Positions 23,419 to 34,377 of a stretch of 64,000 bases of DNA are shown one piece after another (position 1 is the stretch's first letter; each line of letters starts with the position of its first letter). The DNA is from Pogonophryne albipinna (Eukaryota > Chordata > Actinopteri > Perciformes > Artedidraconidae). The translations under genes and the position numbers were made by a program. Below the pieces are notes generated by a model, which saw only the letters and a list, made by a program, of their open reading frames with translations, had not been told where the DNA came from and searched no databases. The DNA is taken from NCBI GenBank assembly GCA_028583405.1, contig CM053247.1, forward strand, positions 8,872,946 to 8,936,945, read 5' to 3'.

Positions 23419-24164
23419 TGTGATTAAAATAGCCCAATTGCTTTTACAATAAATAAACATTGAATGTGTTTAATTGAATAGTAAAGGGGTTTAACGTTAG
23501 TGGCAGGTTGTGTGTGAGAGAGAATAAATAAGACAGCCCAATATAAAAAAAAAAAAATCTTTACGCATATTTAGCATATTTCGCAACTTTCCGCATATTT
23601 CGCAACTTCCCGCAATTTCACCGCATAAAATCACATAAAACCCCCGAATGTTTAATCGCATAATCAAGGATTTTAGCCCGCATAATCAAGGATTTTTGCC
23701 CGCGTTTTTCTGGAGGGTCGAACTGTACATTTAGAGGTGCAACAGAAGTTATAATTTTCTCCCAATGAATCCACGTGTCCTCTATGTTTCACCCATCCTA
23801 GTGATTGAGATAATACAATGTGCTTTAAAGGACTAAAACACTTGAATTATGTTGAATAAAGCTGTCCCATCAAATACTTTTTTTTAAGAAAGAGTGAATT
23901 AATGAGTGAAACATGATTATGTTTTCCAGTTTTTGAAAATTAAATTTGTTTTGCAGCAAGATTTTTCAAAAAGTTGCATTTAAATATATTTGTAGAACTA
24001 AGATTATTATTAAAATATACAAAGCTAATATATAAAGCAAGACATGGCAAGTTTATTTAAATAGCACCATAGTAAAACATGGCAATTCAAGGTGCTTTAC
24101 AAAAAGTCTTCAGTTTGCCGCAAACTTGCAGTTTTCTGCATTTGTGCAAAATGTCTTGGTACAA

Positions 24165-24862
24165 TTAGGCGCATTCACACCGCAGTACTTTTCCAACAAA
24201 GGTTCATGAGAACTTAGTTCATGAGAACTCTTTAGTTCTCATGAACTAAGTACAGATCGCGTTCACACCGGAATAAGTCCCTGGGGGAGGATTAGGCAAA
24301 TGAAGCCGCTGACGTCACTTCTTCTTCTTCTGCTTTGGGTTTACTGGCAGGCCGCAAACCACTTCACGGCGTATACTGCCGCCCAAAGTCCCCGGCCGGA
24401 AGTCCCCGGAGTTGGGGACTGGCTTCAGTAGAAGCTGCTGGGACTCCCAGCAGCTTCTACTGAAGCCTTCCGAGTAAATCGCCAGAACGCCGACACCTCC
24501 TCATCTCCACCGCTCCCATGTTTTATTTTGTGTTGCCATAAGTTAGTCTCTCTGCGTTTCTGCGCTGGGCTAATGCTAATGCTAATAATGCTAATGCGAG
24601 GATAATAAAATGGCGGCTTCACAAAACTTTTTGGGAGTTTTACGGGGCGTGATTTGTAATCCGCCCAGCCAATCAGAAATAGGAACCTTTTTCTCCCACG
24701 AAAGTCCCTGCTCTCTAGCAGGGACGGAAAAGGGGGTCAAAAGGTTCTCATGAACTAATTTTAGTACCGGCTCTTTTTGGTGTGAATGCGACAAAAGAGT
24801 TCTCATGAACTAAGTTCTCATGAACCTTTGTGGGAAAAGTACTGCGTTGTGAATGCGCCTAA
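24165..24862. mobile_element. MITE with long inverted ends, Harbinger-like (698 bp)
   Basis: Both ends read TTAGGCGCATTCACA inward, continuing as near-identical arms of about 65 bases rich in GTTCATGAGAAC palindromes. The edges TTA and TAA could be a degenerate 3-bp target duplication. The interior GAAGCCGCTGACGTCACTTC is shared with the relative at 37853-38280. Confidence 0.7.
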
Positions 24863-25639
24863 TGAGCTAATATGCTGGAGATATCCTTATTTGCATTTTA
24901 ATCCAAATGCTTCTGCCTGCCACATTTTCTATGCTGTGCCTGGATGAAAGCTAACACTCCTACCTTTTAGTGGTGGCAGCACACCGACAGACTGTTACAC
25001 AAGCATCTATAAGCTCCTCAAATTCAAGCAGAGAAACTGGTGAAGAGTGACACCATTGCTAAGCTGTAAGAAAGCTTGGATCAAGGTAATGCGTCTGTCT
25101 TAAGCTCGCTGAGAACCCAACACTAGTTCAAGCAAGGGGATTGACCTATGTGTCGTGACTCCGGTGTTATGCCGTGTTATGCATGCCCTCCAAAAAGGAA
25201 ATGATAACAATTCCAAACCGTACTTTGCCGTACAAATCATTGAAATGTCTGGGAGTTTTTGCTTTACACTGTGCGCGCTCCCGCGGGGTGCATGCAGCTC
25301 TCGGTGGGCACGCATAACACCGGCGCTAACAGTTCACGAGCGAAAGAACTACATTTACATGAAACCTCCGCTGGGTTGCTTTAAAGTCAAGCATCAGTTT
25401 AAGATTCACCCTGTAATAGATGTAAAACATGTGATGGAGCATTACCAACCTGACTCAGATGGTTTGTTTCACCAAACCATCTAGGAAAGCTCCATTGGAA
25501 GCCATTTGGAAAAGTATTTCAAAAATACTTGGCAGGTGATTGGATCAATCTGTCAATCACCTTCTATCATGGGCCACCTCTGATTGGTTAACAATGGCTG
25601 CATGTGGAGCACAGCACTTCTGATTGGTGTGGATGACTG

Positions 25640-25750
25640 ACACACAAGAAAAACAAAAAAGGAAAAAAATTGCAGGCTTTGCGATTTGATAATCGCATCA
25701 TTTCAAATCGCGATTTCGATTTAAAATCGATTAATCGTTCAGCCCTATTA
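25640..25750. mobile_element. hAT-like right-end fragment
   Basis: Read inward from 25748, the sequence begins TAGGGCTGAACGATTAATCG followed by ATCG/CGAT-rich repeats, as in hAT ends of the TAGGGCTG class. The left partner was not found. Confidence 0.45.
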
Positions 25751-25899
25751 CTAAGCTTGACATACTGAGATGTTCTGAATGGTTGCTGTCCAGCAGTGTT
25801 GTAGTCAAGTCACCAATTCACGAGTCCAAGTCACTCTCGAGTCCCCACTTTTCGAGTCCGTGTCACCTAGGGAGAGTCGGAGTCGAGTCCGAGTCATCA

Positions 25900-26260
25900 T
25901 TACCTGTGTTCGTGTCCTAATGTCCGAGTCGAGTCCGAGTCATCATTACCTCTGTCCGATTCCGAGTCACCCAAGGAGTGTCCAAGTCGAGTCCGAGTCA
26001 TCATTACCTCTGTCCGATTCCGAGTCACCCAAGGAGTGTCCGAGTCGAGTCCGAGTCATCATTACCTCTGTCCGATTCCGAGTCACCCAAGGAGTGTCCG
26101 AGTCCGAGTCATCATTACCTCTGTCCGATTCCGAGTCACCCAAGGAGTGTCCGAGTCGAGTCCGAGTCATCATTACCTCTGTCCGATTCCGAGTCACCCA
26201 AGGAGTGTCCGAGTCGAGTCCGAGTCATCATTACCTGTGTTCGAGTCCGAGTCCAAGTGC
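25900..26260. repeat. minisatellite, about 58-bp unit
   Basis: Five to six units of about 58 bases, each containing CGAGTCCGAGTCATCATTAC and CGAGTCACCCAAGGAGTGTC; one unit is shortened by about 6 bases. The unit is not divisible by three, so the open frames seen here change register at every unit and are not coding. Confidence 0.9.
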
Positions 26261-26537
26261 GAGTCACCCAAGAAGAGTCCAGGTCAAGTCAGAGTCACAA
26301 GTCTTCATGCATTCATCTTAGTGGATATATTTGTTGAAATGTAGCTGTAGCTCCTCTACATTGCTTTTATCCTGTCACTTTATACTAATTTGTCTATTGA
26401 AATGCTGTGAAATGTGGCTACAATTCTTGTATAAAAGAGAGTGCAATAAACAGATACCATCAGTTGGAGAGTCTGACCATCATTCAGCCAGAGACGCTAT
26501 AATTACTATAATTACTATAGTGAATGTTTAAATTCTA

Positions 26538-26655
26538 TCAATAAAGATTTAGCCCCAGAAAGCACATGGCTACTTAGCATGCAAAATGATGTCATTCTGC
26601 ATGCTAAGTAGCCATGTGCTTTTGTGTTATCGACTGAATCTTTATTTATTGATTA
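26538..26655. repeat. perfect hairpin repeat
   Basis: Arms of 25 bases at 26559-26583 and 26598-26622 are exact reverse complements (AAAGCACATGGCTACTTAGC begins the left arm) around a 14-base loop that itself contains a short palindrome. An outer pair of ATCAATAAAGATT-type arms extends it. It may be a small palindromic MITE. Confidence 0.85.
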
Positions 26656-27896
26656 GATCACTTTACTCTGATGATAGTGTTCAACCAACACATCCTCACT
26701 CCCAGGTCGGCCTATGTTGACGTTATGTCAAGTCCCCTGTGTCGGCTTTTTCCAACGCAAGGGGGAGGCCCTTAGTGTACATTTTCAACTTTCCGGGATG
26801 TCCATAGGCTTCTATATAGCTCCCTAAACGTATGTTGTAGACGACTTGAGATCACGAGCGAATGCTACCCGCAGATCCATTCTCACAGCGTTTATCAACG
26901 TTTTTCTTACTCAATATCAAGCCACACTTATTGTTTTTACTTCTTTATTTTAACTGAATAATGTAGGACTTTTGTTGCCGTCAGTTATGGGGAGAGTAGG
27001 GGCTCAGAAAACTGAAATCTGTATTGTTTCATCGTTTTTTCCTTCTAATTTTGTATTCTTTTCTAAACCACACACTGTTATTTACTCAACAATAACACAC
27101 AATTATCCTTGTTTATTTATTTGTTTGATTAATAAACACAAGTTGGAGTCCGTCAGGACCGAGGGTCGGAGCAGTTCATAGTAGTTGCTTTAGTTTAGAG
27201 AATTTTACACCCGGAAGTAAGTATTCTCTCCGCTTCGCTTGACAAACCCCGTGATAGTCCTCAAGCTCTGTGATTGGAGAGTGTGCTCCGAGGGTTACGC
27301 CGAGCGTCGAACAGCACTTGAAATGGGATGGAACTACGGCAGACTGTCCAAAACTGGATTTGAACGGGTCCACCGCGTCCCCAGAACTACACATGCTGGC
27401 TATTGTGTTTCGCAACATGTTCTCTATCTATGGCACGTCTCTACTGGGAATTGTAGTTTTAAAAGACGTTTTCGTATTTCCCATAATAAGAAGTTGCCAG
27501 TATTACACTGTGTACATCCCTGGAGGTTTAGGGGATAGGAAACACTCACATTTAAAACATATAATTAATAAATGGGTGAAAATGGCTTGTGCCCATAATG
27601 GGCAGCATTAATATATATACACTAGGGGTGTAACGGTACACGTACCCGTACCGAAATTATTCGGTACGGGCCCTTCGGTTCGGTACACGTGTGTACCGAA
27701 CGAATATAATGTTAAACGTAAAAAATTGAGAACGTGAACAACTTCTTGGAAGCAATCTCAGGTGCTGCGTCGCAGCATTCAGAGTAATTTGCTCCCATTG
27801 TGTTCAACGCGTCATAGAGCGAGCAAGTCATTTCATTGGACGAGCTGGTCAGAGGGATGCGTTCAAATGTAGTCAGTAATTTGAGGAACTGTCGAA

Positions 27897-28163
27897 ATGG
27901 CGAACGCAGATAAAGTTGAGCTCGAAAATCCTCCAGCATCATTGAAGTCTCCGGTTTGGGAACATTTTGGTTTCGCAGTTATGTACAAGGATGACGGACG
28001 AAGACAGGTGGACCGAACCAAAGCTGTTTGTCGGCATTGTTCAACTAAAATTGGTTACGCGGCTGGCAATACATCAAACTTGCACACTCATTTGAAAAGG
28101 CATCACCCGAACGTGAATATCGCCGGTACCAAAAGACTGAAGTGCAAACCCAACTCCCACTAG
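27897..28163 (+). pseudogene. hAT transposase N-terminus with BED zinc finger
   Basis: The frame starts MANADKVELENPP and shows a BED finger: W21, F24, C45-x2-C48, H65 and H70. BED fingers bind the ends of hAT elements. After about residue 80 the frame runs out of register with the C-terminal part, which continues in another frame from 28142, so a single-base shift near 28140 has occurred. The catalytic DDE core is absent. Confidence 0.88.
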
Positions 28164-28378
28164 CATTTAAGCCTCCACCACTCGCAAAAAGTTCAGACCG
28201 AGCCAAAGCTATTACAAACGCCAAATATCCTTATGTTGCCATGTTAGCAAAGCGCTACCTGGCTGTATCTGCTACCTCTGTCCCTAGCGAGAGGGTGTTC
28301 TCCACAGCAGGAGACATTGTTAGTGCCAGCAGATCTGCCCTTTCGGCAAGCAATGTGGACAAGTTCATTTTTCTTTAA
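28142..28378 (+). pseudogene. hAT transposase C-terminal dimerisation region
   Basis: After QLPLAFKPPPLAKSSDRAKA the sequence jumps at about 28220 straight to YPYVAMLAKRYLAVSATS and PSERVFSTAGD, the hallmark of the hAT dimerisation domain. In intact ZBED-like transposases several hundred residues separate these parts, so an internal deletion has removed the catalytic core. The frame ends at NVDKFIFL, a few residues early. Confidence 0.88.
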
Positions 28379-28432
28379 AAAAACATGAAAATACAATGAC
28401 AAGCAAGTCATAATGTCAAACTGGCTGCTGAG

Positions 28433-28730
28433 GTACTAGTACAGTTCAAATACAGATTATTTCAGTTCATCGAAATGCTGCACCTTAATGTTTATTTTAT
28501 TATATTTTATATTTATTTGAGTGAATATTCATAGTTTAATAATAATTAAAAACCCAAAACTAATAGTTTATGTTTTGTGAATACTAGTACAGTAAAGTTC
28601 AAATACAGATTATTTCAGTTCATCAAAATGCTGCACCTTAATGTTTATTTTATTATATTTTGTATTTATTTGAGTGAATACATTATTCACAGTTTAATAA
28701 TAATTAAAAAAAAATATTTTATGTTTTGTG
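28433..28730. repeat. tandem duplication of about 148 bp
   Basis: Two copies beginning TACTAGTACAG and sharing CAAATACAGATTATTTCAGT and CTGCACCTTAATGTTTATTT lie head to tail in the 3' part of the hAT element. They differ by a few substitutions and small indels. Confidence 0.85.
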
Positions 28731-28985
28731 ATAATTTTTTCTGCTGTACCGAAAACGTACCGAACCGAACCGTGACCTAAAAACCGAGGTACGTACCGAA
28801 CCGAAATGTTTGTGAACCGTTACACCCCTAATATACACACATGCCAGCTAAGGTCAGAAGAGCTTTATTTAACAGCTGGTCTTATGTCTGTGACCCCTCC
28901 TGTTGTTAATTGATAAGCCTGAAACATGCACTTGTCAAGGTTCAGAGGCACATTTTGCAAATATGGCAGTAGCCATCGATCATCT

Positions 28986-29050
28986 TAAGATAAGATATAC
29001 TTTATTGATCCCAAGTTGGAACATTTGCGTTACATCAGCATGTGTAACAG
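28986..29050. mobile_element. LINE 3' end fragment
   Basis: TAAGATAAGATATACTTTAT followed by TGATCCCAAG resembles the reversed 3' end of the LINE at 7981-8345. Only the terminal piece is visible. Confidence 0.4.
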
Positions 29051-30354
29051 TTGTAAATATGCAGTGGTGTTTATTTGTAAATCATTTAGGATAATCACAC
29101 AAATTCTGTGTTTTATATTGAATAATTCTGTGTTCTTTATTTATTGAATATTCAATACCTGACAAGGTCGGAGATGAACAACTTGGGTCGCAGGTTCCTC
29201 AACAGTGCATTACAAGACATCTATCAATATGTGTGTATACCTCCACAACTGTCGTATTCTGCACATTTCTTATACTATCTACATACATCTTATAAGAGTA
29301 TAATACATATGTATAATATCAGTTAAAATAAGTGCTTACACATACAGTAGTTAACATTGCAGGAAAGCAATATATTAGTACTTTTTCAGGCTTAATATTT
29401 ATACCCCCAAAGCTTTTTTCTTATTCAAAATAAGACCTTAACCTAAAGTATTCTTTACACTCTCCAATCACAGAGCTTGAGGACTATCACGGGGTTTGTC
29501 AAGCGAAGCGGAGAGAATACTTACTTCCGGGTGTAAAATTCTCTAAACTAAAGCAACTACTATGAGCTGCTCCGACCCTCGGTCCTGACGGACTCCAACT
29601 TGTGTTTATTAATCAAACAAATAAATAAACACAAGGATAATTGTGTGTTATTGTTGAGTAAATAACAGTGTGTGGTTTAGAAAAGAATACAAAATTAGAA
29701 GGAAAAAACGATGAAACAATACAGATTTCAGTTTTCTGAGCCCCTACTCTCCCCATAACTGACGGCAACAAAAGTCCTACATTATTCAGTTAAAATAAAG
29801 AAGTAAAAACAATAAGTGTGGCTTGATATTGAGTAAGAAAAACGTTGATAAACGCTGTGAGAATGGATCTGCGGGTAGCATTCGCTCGCGATCTCAAGTC
29901 GTCTACAACATACGTTTAGGGAGCTATATAGAAGCCTATGGACATCCCGGAAAGTTGAAAATGTACGCTAAGGGCCCCCCCCTTGCGTTGGAAAAAGCCG
30001 ACACAGGGGACTTGACATAACGTCAACATAGGCTGACCTGGGAGTGAGGATGTGTTGGTTCAACCTACCTACATGTCTGAACTCGATCCTTAGAGTAATG
30101 TGTTATGGAGACTTCTCTTCAATCTTTGTTCCACATAACAAGCATTTTGCGCTGCTCTTTCCCAATGTCGAAGCAAAATCTGTGAAAGCATGATACAGTC
30201 TCTGGACATCTTTAGACTGGAATAGCGGGGGCGCGCCCAGTACGTGAACTCGCCTCGCAGGTGCACACGCCAGGACAGAGTACATCTGACTCCAGACAGA
30301 ACTTGCTCGAATCTGAGTCCAAGTCAGAGCGTCAATGTACAAGTCGAGTCTGAG

Positions 30355-31516
30355 CAGTGGCGAGCCGTGACTTTTATACCTAGGCCCTCTGACCCCCCCC
30401 TTCCCTCGAAAGAAAATAAGTTATTACGTCACAGCGTATACTTCAGCGGAATATCAAAACAACGGCCCGGGGTGCAAAACGCATCAATGACAGCGACCCT
30501 CTACCACACAAAACAACACCATTTATATAAACACCTATCATGACAGGGCTCCCACAGCCAAGTAACAATTACAAATGAATTAAGTCGGCACGGCGGCCCG
30601 CATTGAAAATGACTTAGGCCTACCTTTGATGATCAAATCACTTAAACACAAAGTCCATCCTCCTGTCCTTTTGGATGAAGCACTTGCGAGTCATTCAGCT
30701 GATCCTTTACCACTCCAGTTTATCATTGTAACTCAATCTTGAAAATGACTCGGTTAATAATTTCGCAACGATGTCATCACTATCACTGAAGTGAGCTATC
30801 ATGAACAAATTTATGCCAATCATAAATCTATCGATCATAAATCTATCGATCATAAATCTATCGATTAGATTTATGATTCGAAAATAATAAAAGTAGGGTA
30901 GACATGTGCATATTATCCGGCTGAACAAAACGTGCATTTATCGAACAGGTTCGTTTTCCACAGATCTTATTTAGAGCTATTTTCCAAAATCCTATGGAGA
31001 AATCCCATTGCTTTCTGTCGAGGGAATCCGAGCGCAGCTTACTTCCGGGTTTTAGGACGCGTCACTGCACCACTTGCATAAACTTCACAGCGGGCGGAAC
31101 TTGTCATAAACTCCGCGATAATAAAGCCCGCCCATTTAGAGGGAAGATGTGATTGGTCAATTGTACTGTCATTTGACATTACTTCTCTCATTGAGTTACT
31201 ATAGCTGGGCCCTCTGTGAATGTAGAGAGGGACCAACAAGCCCTCCCGTCTTCACAGTAACTCGCAGAGACGGCATTTAACCCTTCACATTCCAACAGAA
31301 ACTGAACAGGCAGATTCGAAGGATTTATTTATTTGGAAATATTATTTTAAATATAATTAAATCAAGTTATTTTGGTAAAACTAATGAAAAATGTAACAAC
31401 AAAAAAATATTAAAAATAATATATAAAAAAAAAATGTTTTATGTTATCAAATATTATTTTTTAGAATATCTTAGGCCCTCACAGAGGGCCTAGAGGGCCC
31501 TGACGGCTCGCCACTG
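30355..31516. mobile_element. hAT-type non-autonomous transposon (1162 bp)
   Basis: Inverted ends CAGTGGCGAGCCGT are exact, and the 8-bp target duplication AGTCTGAG is exact (30347-30354 and 31517-31524). It interrupts the AGTC-rich element, so it is younger. It contains three 15-bp units with ATCTATCGATC near 30823-30866 and a copy of a dispersed repeat also seen near 35930 and 46680. Confidence 0.93.
30900..31060. repeat. dispersed repeat, copy 1 of 3
   Basis: Shares phrases ATTATCCGGCTGAACAAAAC and AATCCCATTGCTTT and a final ACTTCCGG with copies at 35930-36130 and 46690-46840. Here it is part of the hAT-type element. Confidence 0.55.
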
Positions 31517-32399
31517 AGTCTGAGTCATCGTGGGTGAAACATTCACGAGTCCGAGTCATCGTGGACGAAAACTTCACGAGTCAGTCATCACGTGCGAGAA
31601 TTCACGAGTCCGAGTTTGAGTCCGAAAATCGGCACTCGAGTACTCCATCTCTGCTATTCAGATGTCCTATTGATTTGCATATCATCATTGCAAACATCAC
31701 GTATATGTTTCTTCATTCTTCATCAATCATCCATTCTGATTTATAGCCTTACAGGGCTGCTTCTGTGGATATGAACCATTAGACGTGTTATCTATCTATT
31801 AGCATAACATAAAAACAATATTGTGTTGCTTTACAGTTCTATTAAAAATAAGGAAACATTTATTGATTAGAGTGGTACCATTAAATGATTTGGTGGTTTT
31901 TAACCTGCAGTTGTGTCTAGTTCAGTTTTAATCTCATTAACTGAAAATATGACAAATAGGCTTTTATGCAAAACAAACTTACCACACTAAATCGAGATGA
32001 CTGCAAATCACAAAACAAGTTTGTTTAAAGCCAAGAAAAAGTAATGACTAACAGTTAACTAAAGTTTAATGGCATTTTGTCTACTTATTTTCTAAGGCTG
32101 AAGCTAAACTTAAACAAAGAGTGATATAAATGTGATTAAAACCTTTATTCTCCAAAAGACAGAATGAACACAGTTTCGGTTTGACAAACGGTGCTAAGAT
32201 TACCGTGAAATTAGGGTAATTTACGGGTTGATTCCCGTTTTCTCCTCACGTGGCAACAGCTGCATCAGCTGTCGAGTGTTTTGTCATAGCGCTGTATTTT
32301 ATAATCTCTGTTAGATCAGCTGAACATTGTTCCCCCACATATTTACTTTGAATTCATTGAGAGTGCGGTATAATGAGACAATAACAGGCTGCAGATGCG

Positions 32400-32825
32400 G
32401 ACACACACACACACACATATATTTATATAAATATATACAATTTAAAGTATGAGAGCACTCTCATAATAACGTAACACAATCAGAGACTGAATATATCCCC
32501 CCCTCTCTCTGGTCGCTGAAATGGGGAATTGAAATTACGGGCCGAACGTTGTATTTACAAGTATTAAAAGTAATCAGAGGACACCAAACCAACTGAGACC
32601 CGTCTGTCCGCCGCATCTACGCACTGTACAACACACACCTACTTACTGTACCACACACACACCTACACACTGTACAACACACACCTACATACTGTACCAC
32701 ACACACACCTACACACTGTACAACACACACCTACACAGTGTACCACACACACACCTACACACTGTACAACACACACCTACACACTGTACCACACACACAC
32801 CTACACACTGTACCACACACCTCCA
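32400..32825. repeat. CA-rich minisatellite
   Basis: A short CA/TA run near 32400 is followed at about 32630-32825 by units of roughly 20-23 bases built from CACACACCTACACACTGTAC, with a two-unit higher-order pattern alternating TACAAC and TACCAC. Confidence 0.85.
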
Positions 32826-33059
32826 GCTCCTAAAGCATAATCAGGCTACAGCCGTTGTGTATTTTATTATGTGAAGCACTAAATGGTTTTAGAAAAATAT
32901 CGACTCTTTGTTTGTAGATATCTAAACTAAAGCAAATAAAGAGAGTAGGCCTGTTATACTGAGTGATATATATTTTACACACTGCTCTGCTTTCTGCACG
33001 GACCTCACAGCTGTTCTCTCTGGAAACATCGCGACGCGATGAAAGCAGTTTCTAAAATA

Positions 33060-33360
33060 ATATCCAGGGGATGCATGCAGAGCTGTCATTGGCTGAGATA
33101 AGTCCGGCCGTGCGTCACGCCTCCACCGTTCCCGGAAATGCATCCGCGGAGGAGCCGTGGAGGAACCATCAGTGTATCCTCGGTTATAGCTCCTCCAGAG
33201 AGCCTCCTCGTCGCTCGATCCTCGGTCCTCGGTGTGCATTTAGAGAAATGAGATGAGATGTCCTTCAAAATGGCGCGCTGAAATTCATTTCCGGGTCACT
33301 ACCGGAGGACCGAGGAGTCGAGGAGGGGAAATTTGAGTATTGAGAAGCCTCTATAAAGGG
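33060..33360. repeat. GC-rich dispersed repeat, inverted motifs
   Basis: Contains GGAGGAGCCGTGGAGG, several CCTCGGTCCTCGG phrases, and then the opposite phrase CCGGAGGACCGAGGAG, suggesting inverted arms of a transposon. Boundaries and family are not resolved. A promoter or CpG island is an alternative reading. Confidence 0.3.
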
Positions 33361-34277
33361 GAGGATGTCCTTTGTTACAGCTTTGGTTTCCCTTTCCCTT
33401 CTTTGTGTGTTAGTTTCATAATTAGGTTAATTTCCCAACCTACTCTACAAGATAATGACATACAAAAATGAGGGTTTTACAGAAGAACCCACTAAGTCTG
33501 TTTTTATGGAGGAAAATCAAAGCTAATTGGCTCTCACAAAAAGGCTCAGGGAATCCCAAGTATTGATGTGCATAGAAAACCCTGGTGTCATTTCTCCTTT
33601 TCACTTTTTCAAGTCTTTTCTGTTTGAGTGGAAAGCAGCAGACACACCAAGTATGTTAGTTCCTGTTTTTATTTGTTGTACTTATAGCTGTTAAGCCTCA
33701 AATACATCATCATACAGTACCTTTGTTTCCCTTTCTCCCACACAAGCAAGGAGGAGATTTAAATAATGTAAGTGGTCAGTCCAATGGCAGGTTGTTAATT
33801 CAAGCTAAAAGGCATAAAAGCTCATATTCTTTAACATGTTGTTGAGTGATAGGTGGTTTGGTCTGGATTTTAAACTTTACATGACAAAAGACTGGTAGCT
33901 TTACTTGTTTATCTTGCAAATAATAGGGATGCTGTTAAATTGTTGCTTTTAGTCCACTTATTTTTGCTTACATTCTCTCATGATGTCTCCCACGGCACAG
34001 CTCCTTCTGATTGGCTTGTTGTAGCTAGGGGGCTCTGATGTTGCGTGGGAAATGAGATTTGATTGGCCAGGCTCAACTCCTTTGTTCCTGTTAACCCGTT
34101 ATCCGATCTGATCTGCTGTAATCTGGTAATAACACAGATCCTACAGCTGTTATTGTTGGCTTGAAGGAAGATGGGCATGTGAATTACTCTTTGCTGCCTG
34201 CTATGACATAAGGAACTGAACTATATAAAATATTACTTTTCAATCTGAGTATATTTTTGTCTTGGTTTTCTGTTCAG

Positions 34278-34377
34278 ATATTTATGATAAATTCCTGCTA
34301 GTATATTTATGATACATTCCTGCTAGTATATTTATGATAAATTCCTGCTAGTATATTTATGATAAATTCCTGCTAGT
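34278..34377. repeat. 25-bp tandem repeat, four units
   Basis: Four head-to-tail copies of a 25-base unit containing ATATTTATGATAAATTCCTG, with one substitution in the second copy. Confidence 0.95.

Larger units (their letters stand above)
22911..23719 (+). mobile_element. DNA transposon with 19-bp perfect inverted ends and a CGGBP1-like exon
   Basis: Both ends read GACCCTCCAGAAAAACGCG inward. ACTGTA occurs on both sides close to the ends (22903-22908 and 23722-23727), possibly from the target duplication. Many CCGCATAATC and CGCATATTT phrases occur near both ends. It carries one exon of a zinc-finger protein (23164-23305) but no transposase core, so it is non-autonomous. Confidence 0.75.
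27623..28830 (+). mobile_element. hAT transposon, internally deleted (1208 bp)
   Basis: Inverted ends TAGGGGTGTAACGGT are exact on both sides, and an exact 8-bp duplication ATATACAC flanks the element (27615-27622 and 28831-28838). It still encodes the two termini of a ZBED-type hAT transposase (27897-28163 and 28142-28378) but lacks the catalytic core. GGTACGTACC-like motifs cluster inside both ends. It lies in the loop of the large inverted repeat. Confidence 0.93.
26680..30066. repeat. large inverted repeat with arms of about 605 bp
   Basis: The left arm is 26680-27284 and the right arm 29457-30066, nearly identical reverse complements. The outer edges read TCAACCAACACATCC and its complement; the inner edges lie at GTGATTGGAGAGTGT. 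The 2.2 kb between contains more sequence of the same element (27285-27600), a hAT transposon and unassigned sequence. A diverged single copy, including the 27285-27600 part, is present at 63390-64000, so the unit is a dispersed repeat and the second arm is an inverted partial copy. Confidence 0.85.
25794..31653 (+). mobile_element. AGTC-rich hAT-like element, split by nested insertions (5.9 kb span)
   Basis: The left end CAGTGTTGTAGTCAAGTC and the right end read inward (CAGAGATGGAGTACTCGAG) are diverged inverted repeats. Flanking octamers CTGTCCAG (25786-25793) and CTATTCAG (31654-31661) match at 6 of 8 positions. A compact 598-bp relative lies reversed at 52558-53155. This copy is enlarged by a tandem array at its left, the long inverted repeat at 26680-30066 and a second hAT element at 30355-31516. 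Confidence 0.7.

Noticed and set aside
25900..26260. CRISPR-like regular spacing in the AGTC array
   Set aside because: No unique spacers between repeats; it is a minisatellite in a vertebrate genome.
25779..26344. Frames of 76-180 codons over the AGTC array
   Set aside because: The unit of about 58 bases shifts frame each time and the array lies in a transposon; not coding.
33071..33268. Short overlapping frames on both strands in GC-rich sequence
   Set aside because: They fall in an apparent dispersed repeat with inverted motifs and show no domain.
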